A stretch of 64,000 bases of DNA from NCBI RefSeq assembly GCF_900167975.1, contig NZ_FUZU01000003.1, positions 868,001 through 932,000 on the forward strand. The letters run 5' to 3'. The position numbers were made by a program, and so were the translations under genes. Origin of the DNA: Ohtaekwangia koreensis (GTDB taxonomy: Bacteria > Bacteroidota > Bacteroidia > Cytophagales > Cyclobacteriaceae). Of the stretch, positions 9,285 through 18,579 are shown one piece after another (position 1 is the first letter of the stretch; every line of letters begins with the position of its first letter). Under the pieces are notes generated by a model. The model had not been told where the DNA came from and searched no databases. It saw nothing but the letters and a program-made list of their open reading frames with translations.

Positions 9285-12200
9285 ATGAACAAAATCACCA
9301 CCCATTTCATAGCTCTTTTCTTCCTGTTTTTCTTATCAGGAACAAGTTTGATTCGCGCACAAGGCGTGAACGAATTTACGTTCGATCACCTGACCATTGA
9401 AGAAGGACTTTCGCAAAGCACAGTGTTCGCCATTACAAAAGACGCGGATGGCTTTATGTGGTTTGGCACCCGTGATGGTTTGAATCGATATGACTCCAGG
9501 ACACTTAAGATATATAATCACAACGGTAAGGATACGCGCAGTCTTTCAGGAAGTAGTGTCCATTGCCTGCTGATGGATAGCCAGAAACAACTTTGGGTGG
9601 GCACGAACGAAGGACTTAATATATACCACGCTGTAACGGACAACTTTACCAGAAGCAAACTCAACCCGGATTCACATGAAGGCCTTCACAACAATCACGT
9701 AGCCGCTATATTAGAAGATAAAAAAGGCGCCATCTGGATTGGTACACATGGTGGCTTGTCCAAAGTTATTTCGAAGGAACCGCTTCAGTTCCAGCATTTC
9801 AAACACGATGATTCCGATCCTGCCAGCCTATTGAATGATGAAATTCGTGCACTTTATACGGATCGTCAAGGATTCTTATGGGTAGGCACTACCAAAGGAG
9901 TATGCAAAGTTATAGAAGTTGCTCCGGGGAAATATAGCTTTAAAAATTATCCCTTATACTCCACACATATACAAGGAAAAAGCTGGATCAATTGTATTGC
10001 CGAAGATGACGGTGGGAATTTATTGATCGGCACCGAGCAGAACGGTATAAAACAACTAAACTTGAAAACAGGTATCATGTCCTCTTTTGAGTTAAAGAAC
10101 AATACGGGTCGTGCCATCGAAACTGTTCGTGTGATGCAACGGGACGGGCGTACGCTGTTGATAGGAACACTGGAAGGATTATATATCTATAATCTCCATG
10201 ATGATGCATTTCAACTGTATAAAAACGATCCGGATGATAACTTGTCATTAAGCGATAATTCGATCCGTTCTATCTATAAGGACGAATGGGGTTCGTATTG
10301 GATCGGTACATTTTACGGAGGCGTTAATTACTATAGTCCCTTGGCCCGCCAATTTGTAAAAATTAATTTAACCGACCAGCGTAATCAAAAGGTATATAAA
10401 ATTGCCGGAGCCATGCTAACGGATCCTCACCGTAACCTATGGATCAGTACGGACGGAAACGGTTTGTTTTGTATTAACAGCAAGGGTGAAACCGTAAAAC
10501 AATTTGTGCATCAGGCGAACAATTCCAATTCGTTAAGTCACAATAAAATTAAATGTTTATTGCTGGATGATGATAAAGGACTATGGATTGGTACAATCAA
10601 TGGTCTCAACTATTATGATTTTAAAAGTGGAAAATTCGAGCGCTACTTTCATGACGCGAATGATCCGTATTCCCTTCCAGACGATCGCATTTACGACTTG
10701 AAGAAAGATTCGCAGGGAAACATGTGGATCGCCAGCTATAGGGGTGGCTTGTGCCTGTTGAACAAAAAGACCAGACGTTTTGAAAAGTTTACCTACAGCC
10801 CAAGTGACCCTTCTTCCTTGAGTTCGGATGGGATTACCTATATATATGAAGATTCCGGAAACAACCTGTGGGTTGGTACAGTGTCGGGACTGAACAAAAA
10901 ACCAAAAGGTTTGAATACATTCGAGCGATTTGTGAACTCCGACAATCAAAACAACATGTACGTGTTGTGTATATATGAAGACAAGCAGAAACGGTTGTGG
11001 ATAGGTACACGTGATACAGGTCTTAAACTAAAAGTAAAGGGAAGCAACGAATTCAAAACTTTCACAACTGCCAATGGATTGGCGGGTAATTCAGTCAATG
11101 GTATACTTGAAGATTCGCGAGGTGTTTTATGGGTGAGTACAGAGAAGGGTCTTTCCAGAGTGGATCCATCTACTTTTGCTATTAAGAACTACAATAAAAA
11201 TGATGGTCTCATTTGCAATGAGTTTAATTTCAATTCCTTTCATAAAGACACGGATGGCTTCATGTACTTTGGCGGCTACAACGGCATTGTTAAATTTCAC
11301 CCGGATAGTATTCGGGAAAATACAGCAGTGCCATTGTTGACATTTACCAAGCTGAAGGTATTTAATAAAGAAGTATATATTGATTCATCTGAGAACAGCA
11401 TTTTGCGTCAAAGTCTCATAAAAACCAACAACCTTGAATTTGCCTATGCGCAAAACGTTTTCTCGGTGGAATTCGCTTCGCTGAATTTTATTCACCCTTC
11501 CAAGAATAAATATGCGTATAAATTAAGTGGCTTCGAAGATCAGTGGAATTATGTAAATGAACCAGTGGCCACCTATATGAATCTCAGTCCGGGCACCTAT
11601 ACTCTGCTGGCGAAAGGTTCTAACAATGATGGTATATGGAATGAAGAACCTATACAATTAACCATAACGATCTTACCGCCTATATGGAAGACATGGTGGG
11701 CCTATTGCATATATTGTATGATCATACTCGGCTTGGTATATGCGCTGCTGCTCTTCAATAAAATTCGATGGAGGCTGACCCACGATCTGAAGATCGAGCA
11801 ACTGGAAAAAGAACAGCAGGAAAAATTACATAAGGCCAAGCTCAATTTCTTCACCAACATTGCGCACGAAATCAGAACACCGCTTACCTTGATTGTAAGT
11901 CCGCTGGAATTGGCAACAATGCCTGGTGTCAGCGAAACATTCCTACAGAAGCAACTTCAAATTGTAAAATCCAATACCGGCAGACTTACGCGGCTAATCA
12001 ATCAGCTGCTGGATTTTCAAAAACAGGAATCCGGCAATCTGAAACTCAAACGCACAACGGGAAATATAGTGCAACTGCTGAAAGAAATTGCGTTCTCATT
12101 TTCGGAGTATGCTAACGCGCGCAACATTCAACTAGACTTCAATACCGACCTTGACACGATACAACTTAATTATGACCGTGACGAGTTGGAAAAAGTATTT

Positions 12201-13415
12201 TATAATTTACTATACAATGCTTTCAAGTTTACACCGGGCGGTGGCAAAGTATCAGTTATGGTCTCTGTAACAGGAGGAAAATACTCTCAAGACGGAAAAG
12301 AATATGTAAACATTATACTGGAAGATAATGGTATAGGTATATCGGAAGCCGACCTTCCCAAAATCTTTAACCGATTTTACCAGGTTGAAAATACAGGCAT
12401 ACGTGAATCGGGATTTGGTATCGGGCTTGCGTTAACGAAAGGAATTATAGACTTGCATGGTGGTACTATAGCTGTTGACAGTCGTGAAGCAATGCTTAGA
12501 CAATCAGGGTATACAAGGTTCTCCATTACCTTGCCGATTGAACATCACGCATTCGTGGAAGAACCTTTGATCCATCACCAAGTTATAGCTGAGACCGTTG
12601 ACCATTCATTTTTACCCTATCACGTTTCCGAAGAACCGGAGAAACAGAAACATGATCATCGCTATTCAATTTTACTGGTAGAAGATAATGAAGAGATCCG
12701 GAATTGTCTTAAAAATATAGTATCACCGTATTACTCTATTCTGGAGGCAGGTGATGGCGCAGAAGCTTTAGCCCTTGCAAACCGGTATCTTCCGGATATT
12801 GTGATCAGTGATATAGCGATGCCGTTAATGGATGGATTGGACTTTACACGACAGCTTAAGGGTGACGAACGCACGCATCACATCCCGGTTATACTGGTTA
12901 CTGCACGCGGTGCTACCGAGCACCACATAGAAGGTATTGATACCGGTGCGGATGACTATATTACCAAACCATTTCATAGCCAGATACTGTTATTGAAAAT
13001 CCGGAATCTGCTTGCTATGCGTGAGCGGTTGAAAAGCAAATATCAAAAGCTCGTTACCCTGGAGCCACGGCATGAAGAAGTAGAAGATCCGGATCATAAG
13101 TTCCTGCAGCGTCTGATGAACTTGCTGGATGCAAACATGAATGATCCAGAGTTTAATGTAGCCAAGCTTGTTACAGAAATCGGCATGAGCCGACCCGTGC
13201 TCTTTCGTAAGGTAAAAATGCTAACCGGTTTATCTGTTATTGATCTTATCCGTTCAACCCGCTTGAAAAAAGCGGAGATGCTCTTACGACAGAAGAAGAT
13301 GACTATATCTGAAGTTGCTTTTACGGTGGGCTTTAATGATCCAAAGTATTTCAGCAAGTCATTCCATGCGCAGTTTGGGACAACACCTTCGAAATATATG
13401 GAGTCTATTGAATAA
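9285..13415 (+). CDS. Hybrid two-component system regulator (sensor, kinase, receiver and AraC DNA-binding domain in one protein)
   Basis: One-protein glycan sensor and transcription activator. A signal peptide is followed by a periplasmic two-propeller sensor made of Reg_prop repeats (recurring G-LW-GT-GLN-Y units, about 30-690), a Y_Y_Y domain (about 710-795) and a membrane helix near 802-824. The cytoplasmic part has a HisKA domain with phospho-acceptor His861 (FFTNIAHEIRTPLT), an ATPase domain (GFGIGLALTKGIIDLHGG), a receiver with phospho-acceptor Asp1176 (ISDIAMPLMDG, lysine in ITKPF) and a C-terminal AraC helix-turn-helix (about 1280-1372, ending FGTTPSKYM). All key residues are present. 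Such proteins usually sense an oligosaccharide released by the locus they control; here that is the divergent GH2-susCD-GH95 set. The ligand is unknown. Confidence 0.95.
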   Translation: MNKITTHFIALFFLFFLSGTSLIRAQGVNEFTFDHLTIEEGLSQSTVFAITKDADGFMWFGTRDGLNRYDSRTLKIYNHNGKDTRSLSGSSVHCLLMDSQKQLWVGTNEGLNIYHAVTDNFTRSKLNPDSHEGLHNNHVAAILEDKKGAIWIGTHGGLSKVISKEPLQFQHFKHDDSDPASLLNDEIRALYTDRQGFLWVGTTKGVCKVIEVAPGKYSFKNYPLYSTHIQGKSWINCIAEDDGGNLLIGTEQNGIKQLNLKTGIMSSFELKNNTGRAIETVRVMQRDGRTLLIGTLEGLYIYNLHDDAFQLYKNDPDDNLSLSDNSIRSIYKDEWGSYWIGTFYGGVNYYSPLARQFVKINLTDQRNQKVYKIAGAMLTDPHRNLWISTDGNGLFCINSKGETVKQFVHQANNSNSLSHNKIKCLLLDDDKGLWIGTINGLNYYDFKSGKFERYFHDANDPYSLPDDRIYDLKKDSQGNMWIASYRGGLCLLNKKTRRFEKFTYSPSDPSSLSSDGITYIYEDSGNNLWVGTVSGLNKKPKGLNTFERFVNSDNQNNMYVLCIYEDKQKRLWIGTRDTGLKLKVKGSNEFKTFTTANGLAGNSVNGILEDSRGVLWVSTEKGLSRVDPSTFAIKNYNKNDGLICNEFNFNSFHKDTDGFMYFGGYNGIVKFHPDSIRENTAVPLLTFTKLKVFNKEVYIDSSENSILRQSLIKTNNLEFAYAQNVFSVEFASLNFIHPSKNKYAYKLSGFEDQWNYVNEPVATYMNLSPGTYTLLAKGSNNDGIWNEEPIQLTITILPPIWKTWWAYCIYCMIILGLVYALLLFNKIRWRLTHDLKIEQLEKEQQEKLHKAKLNFFTNIAHEIRTPLTLIVSPLELATMPGVSETFLQKQLQIVKSNTGRLTRLINQLLDFQKQESGNLKLKRTTGNIVQLLKEIAFSFSEYANARNIQLDFNTDLDTIQLNYDRDELEKVFYNLLYNAFKFTPGGGKVSVMVSVTGGKYSQDGKEYVNIILEDNGIGISEADLPKIFNRFYQVENTGIRESGFGIGLALTKGIIDLHGGTIAVDSREAMLRQSGYTRFSITLPIEHHAFVEEPLIHHQVIAETVDHSFLPYHVSEEPEKQKHDHRYSILLVEDNEEIRNCLKNIVSPYYSILEAGDGAEALALANRYLPDIVISDIAMPLMDGLDFTRQLKGDERTHHIPVILVTARGATEHHIEGIDTGADDYITKPFHSQILLLKIRNLLAMRERLKSKYQKLVTLEPRHEEVEDPDHKFLQRLMNLLDANMNDPEFNVAKLVTEIGMSRPVLFRKVKMLTGLSVIDLIRSTRLKKAEMLLRQKKMTISEVAFTVGFNDPKYFSKSFHAQFGTTPSKYMESIE

Positions 13416-13422
13416 GCAGTCG

Positions 13423-13442
13423 CTATATAATACTATATATAG
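13423..13442. repeat. CTATATA/TATATAG inverted repeat after the regulator gene
   Basis: Arms CTATATA (13423-13429) and TATATAG (13436-13442) flank a 6-nt loop, starting 8 bp after the regulator stop. No T-run follows, and an A/T-only stem is weak, so I do not call it a terminator. It belongs to a set of TATA-rich palindromes near gene ends in this window. Confidence 0.35.
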
Positions 13443-13539
13443 GAACAAAAATCAATTGTCGGCAGTGTGGCAATGCCTCCGGAGCTTCTACATCAAGTCT
13501 TGCCTACCAAGCCTCCTGTTCACTCGCACAGATCACAGA

Positions 13540-13734
13540 CCGGTTGTTGTCCCTTGTGTTTTTTCTACGCTTGCCTTCATCGGCATCGACTTTTACTATG
13601 CACTCAGCGATACTATATCAGATATATACATGGCGGATGGTATTTTTACAAATCTGCTCCTGATCGGGTGGATTTACGTTGTGCTTGCAAATAGCAACGA
13701 GTTGAAATTGCCAGCCGAGCATGTATATAAATAA
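13540..13734 (+). pseudogene. Possible remnant of a small membrane protein
   Basis: The plus-strand frame encodes about 60 residues with protein-like character, including FIGIDFYYALSDTISDIYMA and LLLIGWIYVVLANS, then a stop at 13734. Two hydrophobic segments joined by a short polar stretch suggest a small inner-membrane protein. No good start codon is visible: the frame runs back through low-quality sequence into the regulator gene. This looks more like a degraded or unusually initiated gene than chance, but I cannot name a family. It could also be random open sequence. The rest of 13416-13815 holds no gene. Confidence 0.25.
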
Positions 13735-13751
13735 AAGCGACTACAGATTGG

Positions 13752-13797
13752 AAGATGACTAACAATACTGTTTTACCGAAATATCATTAGTCATCTT
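13752..13797. terminator. Bidirectional terminator-like hairpin between convergent genes
   Basis: Perfect 11-bp stem AAGATGACTAA (13752-13762) and TTAGTCATCTT (13787-13797) with a 24-nt loop. It lies between the plus-strand regulator region and the minus-strand gene ending at 13816. The position suits termination of the minus-strand PepSY-like gene; no long T-run follows. Confidence 0.45.
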
Positions 13798-13815
13798 TAT
13801 ATAGTATAGGCAAGA

Positions 13816-14292
13816 CTAAGAGCTTGCTTTCTTTTTAGCGGCTTTAGCAGGCTTATCAGACTTCTTCTTCTTTACAACTTTTCCGTCACCGCCAAAAACA
13901 GTCTCCCATTTTTCCGTATCATTCTTCAAGTCCATTTCATAAGTTATGGTATTGCCCTCCTGTACCTTGTTCACACCGGACACCTTGTAATTGCTATACT
14001 CTTTCTTCAGCGTTGCTGTAACAGCAGCAGGAAGCTCACTTTCCTTTATATCAGTTTTATGCTTTACGATTTTCCCTGCATTGTCAAGCCATGCTTTGTG
14101 GTCAACGGCACCTATATCAAACTTCACCGTATACGCATCTTGTTTTTTCTCCCACTTTACATCCGTTGCATTCGCAAATTCTTTTTTGAATGAACTCACT
14201 ATCGCGGGAGGAACTTGTGCTTCCGGAATATCCTGTGCAAAAGATGTTACTGCCCATAGTAACATAGCGGTTATTAATGTTGCTTTTTTCAT
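13816..14292 (-). CDS. Exported PepSY-like domain protein
   Basis: Small secreted protein of 158 aa. The ATG at 14292 gives the signal peptide MKKATLITAMLLWAVTSFAQ; an in-frame ATG at 14310 would add only six residues. The mature part has two similar ~60-residue units (VPPAIVSSFKKEFANATDVK and LPAAVTATLKKEYSNYKVSG), each followed by beta-strand segments. This is the pattern of the PepSY-like, beta-lactamase-inhibitor-fold family common in Bacteroidota. The last ~20 residues are lysine- and alanine-rich. Function is unknown; related proteins are periplasmic and often lie near sensory systems. The gene stands alone and diverges from the permease at 14507. Confidence 0.8.
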   Translation of the reverse strand: MKKATLITAMLLWAVTSFAQDIPEAQVPPAIVSSFKKEFANATDVKWEKKQDAYTVKFDIGAVDHKAWLDNAGKIVKHKTDIKESELPAAVTATLKKEYSNYKVSGVNKVQEGNTITYEMDLKNDTEKWETVFGGDGKVVKKKKSDKPAKAAKKKASS

Positions 14293-14506
14293 TAGTATTT
14301 CGATTATCAATATACTTCAAAGTAACTGCGCGATTTCCACAAATAAAAATACTATACGTCCGAAAACGACATGTTTCGTTGCGTAAGCGGACGGACTTAT
14401 ACTTAGTATAGATACACAACAAGTGTTTTTAGCTTTAGAACCATGATTTGGATTGTGGCACATATATTGGAAACGCGTTGTTCATCACCTCCCAAATCTT
14501 TATTCC

Positions 14507-16993
14507 ATGCTAAAGAATTATCTCACTATTGCGATCCGGAATCTGATTCGAAATAAAGTCTTTTCATTGATCAACATTAGCGGTCTCGCCGTGGGTATGG
14601 CCATGTGCTTCGTGATCTATCAATATGTACAATTCGAGCAAAGCTATGATCGCTTTCATGCGCATGCAGACCGCATCTACCGAGTACCCATCGAATATTC
14701 CGGAAGCTTTTCATCACAGCCGATCACCGTTACCAACCACCCCGCTATAGGACCCGCGCTGAAAGCCGACTTTCCTGAAGTAGAAGAGTTTGCAAGGCTT
14801 GTGAGATTGAATCTCTTTATGAATGCTGCATCGTTGTCCTATGAAAGAAATGCAGAAGATATAGTCGCCTTTAATGAAAGCAAAATATATGTTGCCGATC
14901 CATCCTTTCTTACCATGTTCTCTTTCCCTATGAAAGAAGGCTCCGCAGCGACAGCATTAAAAGAACCTCAGTCAGTTGTGCTTACTGCCAGCACAGCCCG
15001 TAAATATTTTGGTGATCAATCTGCACTCGGCAAAGAGCTAAAACTCAACGGACAGAATGTATTGAAAGTTACCGGTGTACTGCAAGACCTTCCACAGAAT
15101 TCACATTTACAATTTGATATCATAATATCCTTTGTCACCATGGGCGAAAAATGGGGCTATGATATCTGGGGATGGCCGGAATTCTATAACTATATCATGC
15201 TTACTGAAAATGCAGACCGTAAGCAAGTAGAAGCAAAGTTGCCCGCCTTTACAGAAAAATACCTGGGCGACATCATGAAACAGTATAACTTCAAGTCCAT
15301 TTTTTTCCTTCAGCCACTCACAGATATACATCTGAAATCGGATTACTCGATGGAGCAGAGTATAAATGGAAGCGAACGCACGGTATATTTCATGAGCCTC
15401 CTGGCTATTTTTATATTGGTGATTGCGTGGATCAATTACATTAACCTCTCTACTGCGAAATCCCTTGAACGCTCCAAGGAAGTGGGCTTACGCAAAGTGG
15501 TGGGCGCGCATAAGTATCAACTGATTTCACAGTTCTTCTTTGATGCATTCCTGGTAAATCTCCTTGCGCTCTTTATAGCCATGGCGATTATTCCATTCAG
15601 CTTATCATTATTAGGTGACGTTGTTGGTAAAGATATATCCAGCTTTGTATACACTTCCGGATGGTGGTACAGCCCTACATTCTGGATGATTGTGCCGGGC
15701 GTTTTACTACTGGGTGTATTGCTCGTTGGATTATACCCTGCTATCGTCTTCTCGTCCTTCAGGCCTGCCGTTGTATTGAAAGGTAAATTCTACAAATCGG
15801 CTTCCGGCATTATGATCCGTAAATATATGGTGGCATTTCAATATGTACTGTCTATATTCCTTATCGCAGGCACCATTACCATCTACCGCCAATTATCCTA
15901 CATGGAAAAAACGGACATGGGCTATGCGAAAGATCAGATCCTGGTACTAAAAGCACCGGCTATATTTGATTCTACGTTCAACTCAAAACTACAATACCTG
16001 AAGAATGAACTGAAACAATCCCCTTCGATCCGCCAGGTAACGGTGTCTTCAGATATACCCGGCAGTGCTATTACAGACCGGAACAAAATGCGCAAAACCA
16101 GTCAGGAATCGAAAGACGGATTCATCACCTATATACAAGGCGTAGATGCCGATTTTGTTTCTACGTTCGATGTACCACTGATCGCAGGCCGCACGTTCAC
16201 CGAGGGTGAATCGATGAATCCTATATTTCGCCGCAGTGATGGACCGCCCAAGTCGATCAAAGTATTGATTAACGAAGTGGTTGCTGAAAACATGGGCTTC
16301 GAAAATGCAGAAGATGCCCTGCATGAAAAGATAGCTTTTGCCTATGGCCAGGGTGAGCATGAAGCCGAGGTGATCGGTATTGTGAAGAATTATCATCAAA
16401 CGTCTCTCAAAGAAAAATATAAATCGATCCTGTATATCTATCCGGGCGATGTAACCTGGAAATATATAGCGGTCCGTGTCAACACTCAGGACCTGGCCAG
16501 TACCATTGCCGCTGTTGAGAAAACTTATCTGCAAACATTTCCGGGTGGTGTATTCGATTACTTCTTTCTGAACGATCACTTTGACCAGCAATATAAAGCC
16601 GATCGTCAATTCGCGACCATCTTTACAACGTTTACCCTACTGGCCATTTTTGTTGCTTGCCTCGGGTTGCTGGGACTATCTGTTTTTGCTGCAACACAGC
16701 GCACGAAGGAAATCGGAATCAGAAAAGTATTAGGCGCATCATTCACAACCATTCTCCTTTTGTTTTCAAAAGACTCTACACGCATCCTGGTTATATCCTA
16801 TCTAATAGCGATCCCTGCAGTATATTTTGCTGCGAACAACTGGCTGAACAATTTTGCTTTCCATGTCGGTATGGGTTGGGAGATCTATGCATTGCCGCCT
16901 CTTTTCCTGTTGGTGATCTCGGTTGGTACCATCTGTGCTGTATGTTTACGAACGGCCTTCATGAGCCCTTCGCTTTCACTTCGTCAGGAATAA
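14507..16993 (+). CDS. FtsX/MacB-type ABC transporter permease
   Basis: Membrane component of an ABC system that moves substrates from the periplasm or outer leaflet, or signals to cell-wall enzymes. I use the ATG at 14507 (MLKNYLTIAIRNLIRNKVFS), the stereotyped start of this family; the open frame extends to 14453. Order: first membrane helix (SLINISGLAVGMAMCFVIYQ), a MacB-like periplasmic core (about 45-270), three helices (FtsX domain 1), a second helix-plus-periplasmic core, then a final FtsX domain (ARRTKEIGIRKVLG-type motif present as TQRTKEIGIRKVLGAS). Bacteroidota carry many such 800-residue duplicated permeases. No ATPase gene is adjacent, so the partner is encoded elsewhere. Confidence 0.92.
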   Translation: MLKNYLTIAIRNLIRNKVFSLINISGLAVGMAMCFVIYQYVQFEQSYDRFHAHADRIYRVPIEYSGSFSSQPITVTNHPAIGPALKADFPEVEEFARLVRLNLFMNAASLSYERNAEDIVAFNESKIYVADPSFLTMFSFPMKEGSAATALKEPQSVVLTASTARKYFGDQSALGKELKLNGQNVLKVTGVLQDLPQNSHLQFDIIISFVTMGEKWGYDIWGWPEFYNYIMLTENADRKQVEAKLPAFTEKYLGDIMKQYNFKSIFFLQPLTDIHLKSDYSMEQSINGSERTVYFMSLLAIFILVIAWINYINLSTAKSLERSKEVGLRKVVGAHKYQLISQFFFDAFLVNLLALFIAMAIIPFSLSLLGDVVGKDISSFVYTSGWWYSPTFWMIVPGVLLLGVLLVGLYPAIVFSSFRPAVVLKGKFYKSASGIMIRKYMVAFQYVLSIFLIAGTITIYRQLSYMEKTDMGYAKDQILVLKAPAIFDSTFNSKLQYLKNELKQSPSIRQVTVSSDIPGSAITDRNKMRKTSQESKDGFITYIQGVDADFVSTFDVPLIAGRTFTEGESMNPIFRRSDGPPKSIKVLINEVVAENMGFENAEDALHEKIAFAYGQGEHEAEVIGIVKNYHQTSLKEKYKSILYIYPGDVTWKYIAVRVNTQDLASTIAAVEKTYLQTFPGGVFDYFFLNDHFDQQYKADRQFATIFTTFTLLAIFVACLGLLGLSVFAATQRTKEIGIRKVLGASFTTILLLFSKDSTRILVISYLIAIPAVYFAANNWLNNFAFHVGMGWEIYALPPLFLLVISVGTICAVCLRTAFMSPSLSLRQE

Positions 16994-17038
16994 CAAGATA
17001 ATACCGTTGTTGATTATGGTTTAATGGTTATAAAAAAC

Positions 17039-17068
17039 AGCCGGCTTATTTCCCCAAGTAAGCCGGCT
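17039..17068 (+). terminator. Terminator-like hairpin after the permease gene
   Basis: Perfect 10-bp GC-rich stem AGCCGGCTTA (17039-17048) and TAAGCCGGCT (17059-17068) with a 10-nt loop, 46 bp past the permease stop. The 3' T-tract is weak (TTGTCTCG), so efficiency is uncertain. Confidence 0.5.
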
Positions 17069-17191
17069 TGTCTCGCATGCTGCCAGTGCGTTCCATGCAT
17101 CGCTCTATGAAAAACAGCGGTCATGACATTGGATGGTCGTTGAAGAGTTGCCACAACTTCACATTATCTCTCACTCATTGGACAGGTAAAT

Positions 17192-17880
17192 ATGCCGCAT
17201 TCATTGGGATTATTGTGTAAACAAGTAACCCCCTACCTAGGCTTCCTGCGCTATATAAAGACAAATCACCCAACGTGTGAAGCGGAAACATACGTGGTCA
17301 TGTTTATCGCTGGTGGAATTTTCGGAATTATAGGGGTGCTTTATTGGAATATATACGAAGCAGTACATGAATATTGTTTTATTGGTGTCAGTCCATATAG
17401 TAACCGGTATCTCCACGGCAGGCATTAACCACATCGGGTTGAAGCTTGCACCGAAAGAATCGGCTATCGTTTACCTGACATGCAAGAATATCATAACTTC
17501 AATATTCTCCTCCATTGCTCCTATCCATGCTTGCCGATTTCTTTACGCATCGTTCATTGGAAATAGTGGCTACCTGGAAGAGTGATGCGTTCACCAAGTT
17601 CTTCAGACTTGCACTTCTTCACGAATGGAGTTTCCTTTTTTTGATCGCTGCTTTCCTTGCTTTCATTGCTGTCGAACTACTGTTACAGGTTACAGAAGTA
17701 GGCGAAGTTCATAAGGATCTGGTTGTAAAAATTATGAGAAGCAATCTTCGAAACAACCTGAAAGATCATTTTCTCATAGGGAATATGATCACTTGGCCAA
17801 AACATTTTTGGACGTTGATCAAGAAGCGATCAACACGAAAAAAACTAATTCATCATCATACGCATCACTCTCTCGAATAG
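17192..17880 (+). pseudogene. Decayed MFS transporter, C-terminal part in three frames
   Basis: Three overlapping plus-strand frames (17192-17428, 17367-17585, 17515-17880) read as consecutive pieces of one MFS permease. Frame two contains GISTAGINHIGLKLAPKESA and SSIAPI. Frame three continues with MLADFFTHRSLEIVATW, a helix pair (LHEWSFLFLIAAFLAFIAVE) and a charged tail. The joined text matches the C-terminal half of MFS proteins with the GLKLAP...YL...IAPI-LGG-LADFF pattern. A small deletion at about 17520 (after ATTGCTCCTATC) shifts frame two into frame three; another shift lies near 17370. The N-terminal half of a ~430-residue protein is not visible upstream. A strong terminator follows at 17929, as expected for a former gene. 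Confidence 0.65.
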
Positions 17881-17928
17881 CTTGAAACATGCGTCTTGCC
17901 TATAATTTCACGTTTTTTCATAGGGGAA

Positions 17929-17968
17929 ATCAATTTTCTCATAGGAGAAATTGATGTTTTTTTCTTTT
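17929..17968 (+). terminator. Rho-independent terminator behind the MFS remnant
   Basis: Arms ATCAATTTTCTC (17929-17940) and GAGAAATTGAT (17945-17955), with one bulged T and a 4-nt ATAG loop, are followed by a T-rich run (GTTTTTTTCTTTTTTTC). The left arm and the bases before it partly repeat in the right arm: TCATAGGGGAAAT and TCATAGGAGAAAT. Confidence 0.75.
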
Positions 17969-18099
17969 TTTCTTCCCTCAGATATGTAGTGATTTTGCTT
18001 TGCTTACAGAGGGGAAATGTATAGACATTAGGATAATTTAAACTACCTCTGTATTTTCGAAAAGTTAAGTTTAACTATTAACTACAAATTAAAAACGCT

Positions 18100-18492
18100 A
18101 TGGCAAAAAAAGCGAAGAAGGCAGCAAAGAAAACTGCTACAAAATCACCTAAGAAAGCTGCTAAAAAAGTAGCTCCGAAGAAGGCTGCTAAAAAGGCGGC
18201 TCCTAAGAAAGCTGCTAAGAAGGCAGCCAAGAAATCTGCTCGTAAACCGAACGCAGCATTCATGGCACCTCTTACTCCTAGCCCAGCATTGGCAGAAGTA
18301 ATCGGTACTAAACCAGTACCAAGAACTGAGATCATTAAAAAGATCTGGGACTACATCAAGAAGAACAAACTTCAAGATGCAAAGAACAGAAGAATGATCA
18401 ACGCTGATGCTAAACTGAAAACAGTTTTCGCAGGCAAAGGTCAAATTTCAATGTTTGAATTAGCTAAGGTGATTAACAAGCACGTAAAGTAA
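18100..18492 (+). CDS. SWIB/MDM2-domain protein with histone-H1-like lysine/alanine-rich N-terminus
   Basis: Likely nucleoid-associated protein of 130 aa. Residues 1-50 are almost only Lys, Ala, Pro, Ser and Thr in KKAAKK-like repeats, similar to bacterial histone-H1-like tails that bind DNA by charge. Residues 55-130 form a SWIB domain (LAEVIGTKPVPRTEIIKKIW, then LQDAKNRRMINADAKL and ISMFELAKVINKHV). In eukaryotes this fold is part of chromatin-remodelling complexes; stand-alone bacterial versions are known in Chlamydiae and Bacteroidota. The codons are cleaner and less TATA-rich than in neighbours, suggesting high expression. The gene stands alone, with a candidate -7 box TATTTTCG at 18052-18059 and a strong terminator after it. 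Confidence 0.9.
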   Translation: MAKKAKKAAKKTATKSPKKAAKKVAPKKAAKKAAPKKAAKKAAKKSARKPNAAFMAPLTPSPALAEVIGTKPVPRTEIIKKIWDYIKKNKLQDAKNRRMINADAKLKTVFAGKGQISMFELAKVINKHVK

Positions 18493-18514
18493 TTCATACC
18501 TTGCTGCAAAGTAT

Positions 18515-18547
18515 AAAAGGTCATTTGTCTACGACAAATGACCTTTT
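18515..18547 (+). terminator. Terminator of the SWIB-domain gene
   Basis: Perfect 15-bp stem: AAAAGGTCATTTGTC (18515-18529), a TAC loop, and GACAAATGACCTTTT (18533-18547), followed by GCTTTT. It begins 22 bp after the stop. The A-run on one side and T-run on the other mean it may also serve the convergent leucine-rich repeat gene ending at 18580. Confidence 0.85.
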
Positions 18548-18579
18548 GCTTTTGGATGATATATATACTGATCGCAGTG

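Noticed and set aside
18103-18250. Tandem-repeat-like AAG/GCT stretch
   Set aside because: It is the coding sequence of the Lys/Ala tail of the SWIB protein, not an independent DNA repeat or CRISPR-like array.
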